A stretch of 34,749 nucleotides of DNA from CAYSWS01 sp965603395 (lineage in GTDB: Bacteria > Patescibacteriota > WWE3 > UBA101185 > UBA10185). The stretch is taken from positions 1 through 34,749 of the forward strand of contig CBFDCV010000005.1 of assembly GCA_965603395.1 (NCBI GenBank), read 5' to 3'. A program made the position numbers and the translations under genes. Of the stretch, positions 14,207 to 22,620 are shown piece by piece. Every line of letters starts with the position of its first letter. Position 1 is the first letter of the stretch. Below the pieces are notes generated by a model that searched no databases, was not told where the DNA came from, and saw nothing but the letters and a program-made list of their open reading frames with translations.

Positions 14207-14816
14207 TTTTTGATAATTCCTTAAATTTATTAACCGGATTTACATCATTAAATATATCAGAACCTACCACAAAATGAGAAACATCTAATGGTTTTATTAA
14301 TTCAATGGTTTCTTGGTTCATATGTCCATCCACTTGAGTTTCCACATTCGGATGTAAAAGTTTGAACTCCTTGATCTTTTCTAACACTTTTTGTTCGAAG
14401 GGCTTGCCCTGCGCTCCCGGCACAACTCCCATGAATTGCACATAATCAATTCCTTCTAAGTATTTATCCAATTCATGATTCGGAGTGTCCGGGCTTATAG
14501 ACAAGCCTGTTTTGTAACCCATCCCTACTGACTTTTTTATGAAATCGTCAATATGACCAGCTTCGATTTGAGACAAATAATTTGATGCATTTCCCAGCCT
14601 TACTGTATATTTATGCGGATTTTGGACCATGAGGTGAATTTCCAGTTGGGCAGGCGTTTTGATTGTGGATAATTTTTCCAAGTCTAAAAAGGTCTCACCG
14701 CCTACCAATATACCATCAACCACATCAATTTGTACTACTTCAGTTTCCGCGCCAATCAGTTGGATCTTTTTTTCAATTTCTGCTAAGGAATTTTCTAGTA
14801 TGCCCGGAATGATCAT
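14199..14816 (-). CDS. rpe: Ribulose-phosphate 3-epimerase family protein
   Basis: 205 residues, a TIM barrel interconverting ribulose 5-phosphate and xylulose 5-phosphate. Catalytic Asp candidates lie in QIDVVDG and TQVDGHM. Other family segments are LEIHLMVQNP, GLSISPDTP and YVQFMGVVPGAQGKPF. The first metal-binding His of the canonical HxDVMDG motif is Gln here, and the His of the D-x-V-x-x-H-x-E segment has moved (QIEAGH), so metal binding may differ. The ATG is 5 bases after the rpiB stop. The context (rpiB, split tkt) strongly supports the pathway. Confidence 0.85.
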   Translation of the reverse strand: MIIPGILENSLAEIEKKIQLIGAETEVVQIDVVDGILVGGETFLDLEKLSTIKTPAQLEIHLMVQNPHKYTVRLGNASNYLSQIEAGHIDDFIKKSVGMGYKTGLSISPDTPNHELDKYLEGIDYVQFMGVVPGAQGKPFEQKVLEKIKEFKLLHPNVETQVDGHMNQETIELIKPLDVSHFVVGSDIFNDVNPVNKFKELSKNV

Positions 14817-14821
14817 AATAT

Positions 14822-15280
14822 TTACTTGAAGTTTTCGTCTTCTTCTAAAGCCACCCTTTTTAGTCTTCGAACGTGTCTTTCCAAACCGGAAAATTTTGTG
14901 GTCAAAAAGGACAGTGTTATTTCACAAATTTCTTCATCTGATAAATAGTCTATAGGTAAAGCTAAAACGTTGGCATCGTCATCGGCGCGGGCTGACTGGG
15001 CATGTTTTTTATTAAATGATAAAGCGGCTCTTATGCCCTTAAACTTATTAGCCAGCATACTAACTCCCACCCCATTTTTACAAAATATGATCCCAAAAGA
15101 CTCGGGCTCTCTTTGCACCTTTTTCATAGCCGGGACAATGAAATCAGGGTAGTCATCAACTTTGTCGTACTGCTTAGGGGTAAAATCGTCAATAATTTTA
15201 TAGTCTTTTTCGGACAGGCACTCTTTAAGAGTTTTTATGGCCTCAAAGCCGGCGTGATCGCAAGATACGATGATTTTCAT
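14822..15280 (-). CDS. rpiB: Ribose-5-phosphate isomerase B
   Basis: 152 residues. It interconverts ribose 5-phosphate and ribulose 5-phosphate. It shows the N-terminal SCDHAGFEAI motif, the catalytic Cys in IIFCKNGVGVSMLANKFKGIRAAL, and RADDDANVLAL, where the family usually has REHNDANVL. It overlaps the upstream small membrane gene by 4 bases (ATGA type). First enzyme gene of the non-oxidative pentose phosphate run. Confidence 0.93.
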   Translation of the reverse strand: MKIIVSCDHAGFEAIKTLKECLSEKDYKIIDDFTPKQYDKVDDYPDFIVPAMKKVQREPESFGIIFCKNGVGVSMLANKFKGIRAALSFNKKHAQSARADDDANVLALPIDYLSDEEICEITLSFLTTKFSGLERHVRRLKRVALEEDENFK

Positions 15281-15498
15281 AGGTTACTAAATCCTGTAAT
15301 TAAGTAAAAAATAAAAAATAAATAGTTTCTAAAAGGGTACACGAAATTTGCTATTACAGTAATTATTTCATGACAACCGCTCATACGGCAAGGAAACAAA
15401 AAGGCGTTGGCTACAACCAAAAATAGCACCCAAACAACTAACGAATAAAGAATTTTATTCCAAGTGGGCAGCAACACCTTAAAAATACTTTTTAGCAT
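15277..15498 (-). CDS. Small membrane protein upstream of rpiB
   Basis: 73 residues with two hydrophobic segments (about 16-35, ILYSLVVWVLFLVVANAFLF, and about 45-68) and two Cys in FPCRMSGCHEI between them. It overlaps rpiB by ATGA. A TATATT hexamer lies 6 bases before the ATG. I do not recognise the family. The operon position and start signals argue that it is a real gene. Confidence 0.65.
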   Translation of the reverse strand: MLKSIFKVLLPTWNKILYSLVVWVLFLVVANAFLFPCRMSGCHEIITVIANFVYPFRNYLFFIFYLITGFSNL

Positions 15499-15525
15499 AC
15501 TAAGAATATATTAACAAAACCTGCA

Positions 15526-15540
15526 GGGTAGGGTAGGGTA
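15526..15540 (+). repeat. GGGTA x3 microrepeat
   Basis: Three tandem GGGTA units between lgt and the small membrane gene. A fourth G-run is missing, so a plain G-quadruplex is unlikely. Confidence 0.5.
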
Positions 15541-15544
15541 GATG

Positions 15545-16303
15545 TCACTTTGCGGTGTTGGTGATTTTATAAAGGCCAATAATTCCACCAAAAATAAACA
15601 CAAGCGAAATCATTTGTGCCACATTAATATTATTTACATACCAGGATTCTAATCGAACAAATTCAAGAGAGAAGCGTATTAGCCCATAGCCAACCATATA
15701 GAGTAGGGTAAAAAACCCCCTCAAAGCAAAAGCCGGTTTTGGTTTATTTTCAATTTTACCCAACATAATTTTTCTGCGGTATAACAACAAAAGTGCAAAA
15801 AAGAGCACTATGTCAAGTAATGACTCATACAAAAAAACCGGGTGAAATATGTCGTTATATATTTGGTGTGAAGGTCGGTTTTCTAAAGGTACGAACATGC
15901 CCCATGGGAGGTCAGTCGGTGTGCCCAATATCTCCATATTAACAAAGTTTCCCCAGCGGCCTACAGCTTGTCCAAGAGGAATGACAACGGTTGCCACGTC
16001 CAAATAAGCAAAGATGTCTTTTTTTATAACCCAAAAATAAGTAGCTAAGCTTATAGCACCGCCTAGCAGAGCACCATATATACCAAGTCCCCCATTATGT
16101 ACGAATAGGATGGCTATAGGATTTGCAGAGTATACCTCCCAGTAGTCTATTACATGATAAGCCCTAGCACCGACTACCCCGCCAATAATTACCCATAGGG
16201 AAGAGTTCCAGAAGGTGTTTGTATCTAATTTATTATCTTTGGCCAGTTTTTCCCCTACCAAAAGGGAAATAAGGACGCCTGATGCCACAAGTATGCCATA
16301 CAT
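15545..16303 (-). CDS. lgt: Prolipoprotein diacylglyceryl transferase
   Basis: 252 residues, polytopic membrane enzyme that adds diacylglycerol to the lipobox Cys of prelipoproteins. Signature segments: VGARAYHVIDYW, HNGGLGIYGALLGG, the Lgt signature GRWGNFVNMEILGTPTDLPWG, and FHPVFLYES. Family members usually have about 10-15 more residues before the first helix. In-frame codons before this ATG run back to a TAG and include PAPFT, which fits the family start, but only ATT, CTT or TTA codons are available. A non-standard start or a slightly shortened N-terminus is therefore possible. Confidence 0.94.
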   Translation of the reverse strand: MYGILVASGVLISLLVGEKLAKDNKLDTNTFWNSSLWVIIGGVVGARAYHVIDYWEVYSANPIAILFVHNGGLGIYGALLGGAISLATYFWVIKKDIFAYLDVATVVIPLGQAVGRWGNFVNMEILGTPTDLPWGMFVPLENRPSHQIYNDIFHPVFLYESLLDIVLFFALLLLYRRKIMLGKIENKPKPAFALRGFFTLLYMVGYGLIRFSLEFVRLESWYVNNINVAQMISLVFIFGGIIGLYKITNTAK

Positions 16304-16320
16304 AGTAAAGGGAGCAGGAA

Positions 16321-16866
16321 TTAAAATAAGGTTAGACTATAGACTAACACCAACACCAAAACCAAACCGTATACCAGAATGCCGTTTTCGTTGGGAACTT
16401 TTTTAAGAGCCCAAAACCATTGGTCCGATTTTCCATCAAAATAATAATCAGCCATTTTATATATGGAATTAGCAAAAGTAGACAGGATCAAAGTCTTTAT
16501 TAACAAACCGGAGGTTGAAGCCGCTACAAACAAAGCAGTTCCTGCTAAGGCTATTTGGAATAAAACGCTGTTTAGAGTTTTCTCTTTTACCTCTTCTTTG
16601 TTGAAGTAAATATGGTTTAAGGCACCGGTAAAATCCTTATGTTCGACAAAACCCTTCAATGTTATGGAAAATGACTTTTCAGGTTCAAGAAAGAAGGCAT
16701 AAACAAAATAATCCAATTCAAGAAGAAAAGTGCCTAAGAAGGCACCCAGTACGGTTAGAAAGATAGTTTGAGGTGTCTTGATGACGTTGGTAGCAATAAT
16801 AACTATAGTTAGGGCAAGAGAGACCAACATTTGGATTTTGTAAATGTTCCAAATCTTTTTAAACAT
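16321..16866 (-). CDS. Integral membrane protein of unknown function
   Basis: 181 residues with about four to five membrane helices (about 13-29, 35-58, 98-130 and 160-180). A soluble stretch (about 60-95) holds EPEKSFSITLKGFVEHKDF. I recognise no family. It lies 17 bases before the lgt ATG on the same strand, so it is probably co-transcribed with lgt. Confidence 0.7.
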   Translation of the reverse strand: MFKKIWNIYKIQMLVSLALTIVIIATNVIKTPQTIFLTVLGAFLGTFLLELDYFVYAFFLEPEKSFSITLKGFVEHKDFTGALNHIYFNKEEVKEKTLNSVLFQIALAGTALFVAASTSGLLIKTLILSTFANSIYKMADYYFDGKSDQWFWALKKVPNENGILVYGLVLVLVLVYSLTLF

Positions 16867-16887
16867 TCTGTTTTAATAATATGCTAA

Positions 16888-17166
16888 TTACTTTTTGTCT
16901 TCAACTTCCTTTTCCTTTTTTATCTCATTTAGCTTCCACATAAACAAGCGCCCTTTTTGTGTAATGTTCTCAGCCCCTAAAACGTATTCCCGGGCCATCT
17001 CAAGATAGTTTCTGTCCTCTTTTTTTGCCAGTTTTATGTACAAGGACCTGTGTTTTGTGTCACTCAATTCTTCAGCTAACCTATTACCGTAGGCTTGAAA
17101 CTCATATTTGTTTCTATGGTCAGAGGCTACTGACCTTCCTGTGATTATTTCTCCGATTGATTTCAC
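16888..17166 (-). CDS. Small hydrophilic protein of unknown function
   Basis: 92 residues from a GTG start, mostly charged and helical (NRLAEELSDTKHRSLYIKLAKKEDRNYLEMAREYVLG), with a Lys/Glu-rich tail. Not recognised. The GTG follows the stop of the 57-residue gene by 3 bases, which supports an operon of small genes downstream of the Tic20-like gene. Confidence 0.65.
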   Translation of the reverse strand: MKSIGEIITGRSVASDHRNKYEFQAYGNRLAEELSDTKHRSLYIKLAKKEDRNYLEMAREYVLGAENITQKGRLFMWKLNEIKKEKEVEDKK

Positions 17167-17169
17167 TAA

Positions 17170-17343
17170 CTACAAACTCTCTAACTTTTTTCTTAATCTT
17201 TCTCCCTCATCCTGTGTGAGCTTTCTTTCTTCCACCTTAGTATCTTTAGGAGCTTCTTTATCACCGTCCGCCATTTCACGCGCCTTTTCTAGCTGCTCTA
17301 ATACCTCTTTTGGTATTTCAGCTTCTGATCCTTTTGCAGGCAT
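17170..17343 (-). CDS. 57-residue acidic/basic small protein
   Basis: Starts MPAKGSEAEIPKEVLEQLEK and ends RKKLESL, then TAG. It is very rich in Lys and Glu, with no hydrophobic segment. It fills the space between two same-strand genes, 19 bases after one stop and 3 bases before the next GTG, with AAGGAT before its ATG. Spacing and composition like its neighbours argue for a real gene. Function unknown. Confidence 0.6.
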   Translation of the reverse strand: MPAKGSEAEIPKEVLEQLEKAREMADGDKEAPKDTKVEERKLTQDEGERLRKKLESL

Positions 17344-17362
17344 AAGTAAATCCTTAAACTTA

Positions 17363-17716
17363 TTACTTGTGTGCTTGCTCCTTGGCTATTTTGCCAAGAA
17401 TCGGCATTTCGTACATTTCATTGTTGTAGGCTTTCCACATAAGTAACGCGTAGTAAACAAAAACTGTGATGGAAACAATAGGAAGTAGTACGAATCCTAT
17501 AAGAACGGCCAACATGGATGACGCGATTATCCAGAAGGCGTAGGACGCTATACCAAATAGTATGGATTGAAAAGCGTGAAATCGTACAAATTTATCATCT
17601 TTCTCTATGAGAAAAAACACAATACCTGTGAATGGAGCTATAATGTAGGCTAAAGCTGCCGCTACATTAGGTTCAAGATTTGTGTATTTTGATGTTTTTG
17701 GTTTGTTTTCTGTCAT
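17363..17716 (-). CDS. Tic20/DUF4870-like small membrane protein
   Basis: 117 residues with about three membrane helices. The segment AALAYIIAPFTGIVFFLIEKDDKFVRFHAFQS is typical of the DUF4870/Tic20-like family, whose bacterial role is unsettled. The ATG is preceded by AAAGGAGGT, but about 15 bases away, a long spacing. A TATAAA hexamer overlaps the end of the ligase gene upstream. Confidence 0.8.
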   Translation of the reverse strand: MTENKPKTSKYTNLEPNVAAALAYIIAPFTGIVFFLIEKDDKFVRFHAFQSILFGIASYAFWIIASSMLAVLIGFVLLPIVSITVFVYYALLMWKAYNNEMYEMPILGKIAKEQAHK

Positions 17717-17747
17717 TTTTTGATCAGGTTACACCTCCTTTATTTGG

Positions 17748-19526
17748 CTATTTTTTATAATTCCCTCTTTTTTGAAGGGAGTACAACTTTTTGATTTCTT
17801 TTAACGAAGTAGCCTGACTCGGGTTTTTATCAGTTCTGAAGTAGAGTAGTCTGGGAAATCTCAAGGCGAAGCCGGCAGTGTGGGTTTTGGACACAGAAAT
17901 TTCATCGGCCCCTACCTCTACTACTATTTCAGGTGCTGTGATCACATCCGGCAGGTAGTTTTTAGTCATGCCCACATTGTTAGGCACCTCTTTAACAGCG
18001 TGCTTATCGGCTAATTGTTTCATGTGTTTCCAATCATCGTCTTTGAGGCCCGTACCTACTTTTGTGATGGTGAGAAATTTGTCCTTTTTTTCATTTAAAA
18101 CTCCTGCCAAAAATCCCCCAATTCCAAACTTGGACCTTTCGCCGCGTCCCTTGTAATATCCCAACACTACAAGGTCAACAGAATCATCGAGTAACTTCTC
18201 ATCAGCACTTTTTAATTTGACCCAAGAATATGAACGGGCACCGGCCTGATAGGGATCATCAGGTTTTTTTACAACCAAGCCTTCCAGGTTAAGACTTTTT
18301 GCTTTTTCAAAATAGTCGGAAAGGGATTTTTCATCATCAGCCAAGATATGCTCAGCAACTTTAATAACTTCATTTTCTTTTACCACTTTTTTAAGAATGT
18401 CATGACGCTCTTTTAAAGGCTTATCCATCAGGGATTCTCCGTCCAGATACAAAATATCGAACACAAAATACTGCAAGGGAATTTCTTCCGCCATCTCTTT
18501 TACGGAGTGTTTTCTTTTTCTTTGCATTATTTGTTGGAAGGGAAGGAACTCGCCTGTTTTTTTATCTATGCCTATAGCCTCTCCGTCCAACACCACCGAA
18601 TCAGCTTTTATCTGCGTCATGGCAGCCTGGGCAATTTCCGGATGTTGGTGTGTGGAGTCTTCTAAGTTTCTAGTAAAGGTCCTAATTAAGTAGTCTTTTT
18701 TTTGGATTTCCCCGAAAAGATCTGTTTGTTGTTTTTCCATTTGAAATTTCTTATTTTTGTCCATATGAAGCTGTACACGAGTACCATCAAACTTAAATTC
18801 AGCCCAAAACTGTTTTAGTTTGTCCACGGTTTCTTCAATACCGCCGATTCTTTGGGCTTTTTGAGCGAGTACGGGTACCCCGGGTTCCATGCATATGTCA
18901 TCAAGGCCGGTAATCCCCTCTTTTTTCAAAACTTTTGCTATTAGACCAATATCCGGATGGACAAAGTATTTTGACTCAATCATCTTTTTTAAGCTTTTAT
19001 CTCCAGTTAAAAATTGAGAGAGAGCATCAACTACTGTTAGCTCTGTGAATCCTAAGCGGGTAGTTCCCAGTACGATTCTTACCACATACTTAGCTGACAA
19101 CGCATCCATTTCCTTTAAGAGGGCGGCCAGTTTGTTGATCTTGCCTTCCTGTGAACCTGAACCTTCCAATAAAGCTATATCCATGAGTTTTTGGTGCACT
19201 TCCGGTATCTCCATGTCTTTTTGATCGCCATTTTTGTGGATTTTGTGAGCTACGGTTCCCAGATCTCCGATTTGTTTGTATTGTTGTCTGATGCTTTTTG
19301 CAGTCGGGTAGGCTTTTTCCAACGATTTGATCACCATTTTTTCAGCCATGTTAAACTTCTCTGTTTCAAATTGAGCTTTTAAGTATCCAAGGGAGAGGTA
19401 CATGGTTTTGTCGGTTTCTTCCACAGATAAGTTGGAAATTAGATCTGCCAGAACGGACGTAATTTCCAATCTTTTTGAAGTCTCTTCAATCTTTTGTAGA
19501 TATTCGGCTAATTTAGCAAATTTCAT
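17748..19526 (-). CDS. lig: ATP-dependent DNA ligase (archaeal/eukaryotic LigI type)
   Basis: 592 residues, the full three-part architecture: N-terminal DNA-binding domain (about 1-200), adenylation domain with motif I EFKFDGTRVQLH (Lys245 as AMP-accepting residue) and the motif IIIa-like LQYFVFDILYLDGE, and C-terminal OB domain (about 430-580). GLVVKKPDDPYQAGARSYSWVKLK covers motifs IV-V. It seals nicks using ATP rather than the NAD+ used by the usual bacterial LigA. Length and motifs fit the archaeal replicative ligase. A TAAAAT hexamer lies 6 bases before the ATG. Confidence 0.96.
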   Translation of the reverse strand: MKFAKLAEYLQKIEETSKRLEITSVLADLISNLSVEETDKTMYLSLGYLKAQFETEKFNMAEKMVIKSLEKAYPTAKSIRQQYKQIGDLGTVAHKIHKNGDQKDMEIPEVHQKLMDIALLEGSGSQEGKINKLAALLKEMDALSAKYVVRIVLGTTRLGFTELTVVDALSQFLTGDKSLKKMIESKYFVHPDIGLIAKVLKKEGITGLDDICMEPGVPVLAQKAQRIGGIEETVDKLKQFWAEFKFDGTRVQLHMDKNKKFQMEKQQTDLFGEIQKKDYLIRTFTRNLEDSTHQHPEIAQAAMTQIKADSVVLDGEAIGIDKKTGEFLPFQQIMQRKRKHSVKEMAEEIPLQYFVFDILYLDGESLMDKPLKERHDILKKVVKENEVIKVAEHILADDEKSLSDYFEKAKSLNLEGLVVKKPDDPYQAGARSYSWVKLKSADEKLLDDSVDLVVLGYYKGRGERSKFGIGGFLAGVLNEKKDKFLTITKVGTGLKDDDWKHMKQLADKHAVKEVPNNVGMTKNYLPDVITAPEIVVEVGADEISVSKTHTAGFALRFPRLLYFRTDKNPSQATSLKEIKKLYSLQKRGNYKK

Positions 19527-19540
19527 AAATATATTTTACC

Positions 19541-20533
19541 TTACACAAGCTCATATCTTGACGACTTTGTACTACCTCTTTTTACTATAATACCGGCATC
19601 CATAAGCTTTTTGAGATCTCTTAATACTGAGTCTTCCGAAATGTGGGGGAACAGGGTAGAAAACTGCTTATTTTGTAAAATACCATAATCCTGCAGGTAT
19701 TCCACAATTTTCTCCTGCCTGCCGGACAGATATATTCTACCACTGGCCTTAGCTAGTTTGGTGTCTTTGGAATAAAGTTTAAACTTTTCTACGGCGGTAG
19801 CTGTCTGGGCGGCCATACCCCCCACATAATACTCAAGCCAGATTGTAAAGTCTCCCTCTTCTTCTATGATGCTTAATAAGTTTTGTTCATAACCCCTCTT
19901 GGAGCCGTTGTAGTAGGCTTCAATACAAGTGTGTTTTGTAAAGCTATAGCTGCGGTTTAATAAAACTATTTTGGAAAACAGGCTTGAAACCAGAAAATTG
20001 AAAAACTCGAAAGGATAGGTTATTTCCAATTGACCTTTAACTATACCGGAGACAATGACCGGATTTGTGTCCATGGCGTCCAGGCTGTTAAACCAATCTA
20101 TAAGCTCTGAAAGCTCGGCTAGTATTTCCTCAGGGTCAGTTTTTCTGGCCACTTTTCTGTTTCTGTATCTAGCTGTCTGCCTCCCGGGGATCAGGTTTTG
20201 GCATAAGGTTTTATGCATCTTCTTAATGTTTTTCTCTTCAAGTTCTTGTGATTGTGCCAGTATATTGGCTAAGGTAATGCCATTAATTACATTAGTGATT
20301 TTAGGATCCTTATCTCTACCGATTCTATCCACGTACCTTTTTACTTCCTGTGGATTTATAATCTCTCCTAAAAATCGGTAAGAATTTACTACATAGTCAG
20401 CCGTTGCCTCTCTTACTAGCCTGTTTTCAAAGTTGGCGAGAATGTTGGTATTTTCAATAAAAGACCGGTTGTACTCTATGCTGGTGATGCTTTTGAGGAT
20501 GTTTGGCGTAATTGTGTATTCAGGAACGTACAT
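19541..20533 (-). CDS. Fic-family-derived protein with degenerate FIC motif and C-terminal winged helix
   Basis: 330 residues from the ATG at 20533 (an upstream TTG at 20551 is possible). The layout follows Fic proteins of the YITPKIL... type: N-terminal YTITPNILKSITSIEY, a middle region with LSELIDWFN and VIVSGIVKGQLE, and a C-terminal winged helix (about 270-330) starting LSGRQEKIVEYLQDYG. Where active Fic enzymes have HPFxxGNGR, this protein has YPFEFFNFL (Tyr173 replaces the catalytic His and GNGR is gone), so AMP transfer is not expected. WLEYYVGGMA matches the segment after the FIC core. It is most likely a repurposed DNA-binding regulator. The recF stop is 54 bases upstream. Confidence 0.75.
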   Translation of the reverse strand: MYVPEYTITPNILKSITSIEYNRSFIENTNILANFENRLVREATADYVVNSYRFLGEIINPQEVKRYVDRIGRDKDPKITNVINGITLANILAQSQELEEKNIKKMHKTLCQNLIPGRQTARYRNRKVARKTDPEEILAELSELIDWFNSLDAMDTNPVIVSGIVKGQLEITYPFEFFNFLVSSLFSKIVLLNRSYSFTKHTCIEAYYNGSKRGYEQNLLSIIEEEGDFTIWLEYYVGGMAAQTATAVEKFKLYSKDTKLAKASGRIYLSGRQEKIVEYLQDYGILQNKQFSTLFPHISEDSVLRDLKKLMDAGIIVKRGSTKSSRYELV

Positions 20534-20587
20534 AAGAATTGAACCTAACAAGGTAATTTTCGCACATTTCCCGCAAAGTTCAAAGTT

Positions 20588-21655
20588 TTATGATTGTGGA
20601 AGGGTAATTGTCTTGGAAATATACATTTCGGGCAATTCTTTGTCCGAAGAGGTAGTAATTATGGTTTGCTGGTCTTGAATGAAGGTCAAAATTGCTTCCC
20701 TATGCTCCGGGTCAAGTTCAGAAAAGATGTCATCAAGTAGTAGTATGGGCTTTACACCTAGTTTTGAGTAAATGTAGTTGAACTCGGCCAGCTTCATGAG
20801 GAACATAGCTGTCCTTTGCTCCCCCCGGGAAGCAAACTGAGACATGTCTTTTTGTTGTAGGTAGAATGTAAAATCATCTCTGTGAGGACCTACGAGAGTG
20901 GTTTTAGCAGCGATCTCCCTGTTTTTGTACTCATGTAGTCTTTTTGTGTCAATTAAATTTTGTTCGTACTTGGTTTGTACGTTGTGAGAGTACTTAGAAT
21001 AGGGGTTTTCCGATGATTTAAAATAGTGATTGAACTGTTCCAGCATCTCAGAGCGCTTTTGCTGTATATATTCTCCTAGCTCCAGGATTTTGCTGTTCCA
21101 AAAGGGGAGTTGATCCTGCCCGGCGTCTGTTTCTAAGATGAGTTCAAGGATCTTATTTCTTCTTCTTACAGCCTTTTGGTAGTCTGTTGAGCACCTCTTG
21201 TATTTTGTATCGATTTGGTAGAGAACTAGGTCTAAATATTTTCTTCTGAGAGAGGGAGATCCTGTGATCACATCAATGTCTTCAGGTGAAAATAGGACCG
21301 ATTTCAGATGGTGGGTAAAACTACTGAGCGATTTGGCCACATTGTTGATCTTCACCTTCTTAGCTGAGGTTTTATCAGACCTTTCTGTACGTCTGATCTG
21401 CATCTGTATTCGGTCAGCATCATCCTGTGAAGAAATTTCTGCCTCAATCAGAGTGAATCCTTTGCCATGAGAGATTAAATCGCTATCGTACTTTGCCCTA
21501 AAAGATCTGGTTGAAGATAGTAGGTGAATGGATTCCAGGATGTTTGTTTTACCCACACCGTTGTCTCCTACTAAAAGGTTGATACTAGGGTCAAAACCCA
21601 GCCTTAGGTTCTTGTGGTTTCTAAAATTTGTTAGTTTAAGACTCTTTATGATCAT
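20588..21655 (-). CDS. recF: DNA replication and repair protein RecF
   Basis: 355 residues, SMC-like ABC ATPase that helps load RecA at gaps. N-terminal LTNFRNHKNLRL, Walker A GDNGVGKT (30-37), LFSPEDIDVITGSPSLRRKYLD, signature ASRGEQRTA and Walker B PILLLDDIFSELD are all present. Length is normal. TATAAT (21680-21675 on minus) lies 19 bases before the ATG, giving a leader of about 12 bases without Shine-Dalgarno. It is not next to dnaA/dnaN/gyrB in this window. Confidence 0.95.
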   Translation of the reverse strand: MIIKSLKLTNFRNHKNLRLGFDPSINLLVGDNGVGKTNILESIHLLSSTRSFRAKYDSDLISHGKGFTLIEAEISSQDDADRIQMQIRRTERSDKTSAKKVKINNVAKSLSSFTHHLKSVLFSPEDIDVITGSPSLRRKYLDLVLYQIDTKYKRCSTDYQKAVRRRNKILELILETDAGQDQLPFWNSKILELGEYIQQKRSEMLEQFNHYFKSSENPYSKYSHNVQTKYEQNLIDTKRLHEYKNREIAAKTTLVGPHRDDFTFYLQQKDMSQFASRGEQRTAMFLMKLAEFNYIYSKLGVKPILLLDDIFSELDPEHREAILTFIQDQQTIITTSSDKELPEMYISKTITLPQS

Positions 21656-21674
21656 TTTGCTATTTTTTGTTTAT

Positions 21675-21680
21675 ATTATA
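21675..21680 (-). promoter_or_regulatory. -10 element of recF
   Basis: TATAAT on the minus strand, 19 bases before the recF ATG. No clear -35. Confidence 0.55.
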
Positions 21681-21717
21681 GTATTTCTAAGCTAGTAAAT
21701 CACCTGCCTTATACCAG

Positions 21718-22530
21718 TCAGGTTAGAACTTGGCAGGTTGGGCAGTAATATATTCCTCGATTTTGTACTTTTTCATATTCTATCTCAGACGCGTTACATT
21801 GAGTACATCTCTTACCCTTATTCCCGTACACCAAAAAATGGTCCTGATGAGTTCCGGAACTGCCGTATATGTCTTTGTATCTGTCAATGGAAATTCCCCG
21901 GTTTTTTAAACCTTCATTTAGAACATATTTGATATTATGAAAAAGTTTAGATAGTTGAGAGGGGTTTAAGGTCCTAGCAACGGCTTTAGGATGAATATTA
22001 GATAGGTATAAAGCCTCGTTTGCATATATGTTACCTATGCCGCTGACAGTGCTTTGATCAAGTAAAGCATTCCTGATGCTGGTTTTCTTCTTTTGTATCA
22101 ATGAAACGAACTCTTGGGGCTCCAGATTGGATTCTAAAGCAGCTTTGCCCACCTTCTCAGCATAAGTATCAAGTTTCATTTGATCCCAGACTTCAAAGTA
22201 ACCCAATTTTCTCACAGTCGAATAGTGAAGTTTGTTTCCGTCATCTAGTGTGAGTGAGATTTTTATATATTTATCTGTAGAGTTGTATAAAATATTACCG
22301 GACATTTTAAGATGGGCCGCAATATAGTAGTTAGATGACGTTTTTAGCACTAGGAGCTTTGCAATGTTAAGAACGTCCGTAAAGGTGTTATCTAAAACAA
22401 AATCATAAAAGTGGGATTTTAGGGGATTTAAGGGATAATCGTGAAAAGTGTCAATTTTAACTACCTTTTTACCGGGTAAAACTTTTCTTAAATCATTTCT
22501 GATTATCATTATTTCAGGAAGTTCCGGCAT
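21718..22530 (-). CDS. fpg: Formamidopyrimidine-DNA glycosylase
   Basis: 270 residues from the ATG that yields MPELPEIMI; an upstream in-frame ATG at 22554 is rejected because the catalytic Pro must follow the initiator Met. It removes 8-oxoguanine and cuts the abasic site. Pro2-Glu3 form the catalytic N-terminus. Lys of HLKMSG, GIGNIYANEALY, and the zinc finger (CTQC, then CPTC near the end, with NRGIYYC) are all present. TACAAT lies 6 bases before the ATG, so the mRNA is probably leaderless. Confidence 0.95.
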   Translation of the reverse strand: MPELPEIMIIRNDLRKVLPGKKVVKIDTFHDYPLNPLKSHFYDFVLDNTFTDVLNIAKLLVLKTSSNYYIAAHLKMSGNILYNSTDKYIKISLTLDDGNKLHYSTVRKLGYFEVWDQMKLDTYAEKVGKAALESNLEPQEFVSLIQKKKTSIRNALLDQSTVSGIGNIYANEALYLSNIHPKAVARTLNPSQLSKLFHNIKYVLNEGLKNRGISIDRYKDIYGSSGTHQDHFLVYGNKGKRCTQCNASEIEYEKVQNRGIYYCPTCQVLT

Positions 22531-22536
22531 GATGAG

Positions 22537-22542
22537 ATTGTA
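22537..22542 (-). promoter_or_regulatory. -10 element of fpg (leaderless)
   Basis: TACAAT on the minus strand ends 6 bases before the fpg ATG. Confidence 0.5.
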
Positions 22543-22564
22543 GCATTTATGCATTTTTTATAAA

Positions 22565-22604
22565 GAAAAAAGCCGAAAGGTGTATTGAATATACCTTCCG
22601 GCTT
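22565..22604 (-). terminator. Intrinsic terminator for the 22621-23314 gene pair
   Basis: Twelve-position stem AAGCCGGAAGGT/ACCTTTCGGCTT on minus (one mismatch), then TTTTT. It lies 16 bases after the last stop and isolates the pair from fpg. Confidence 0.85.
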
Positions 22605-22620
22605 TGTGCTGTCAGGGCTT

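Noticed and set aside
15526..15540. G-quadruplex
   Set aside because: Only three GGG runs are present, so an intramolecular G4 is unlikely.
22531..22554. Upstream start for fpg giving 8 extra residues
   Set aside because: The catalytic proline must be residue 2 after Met removal, and TACAAT sits 6 bases before the later ATG.
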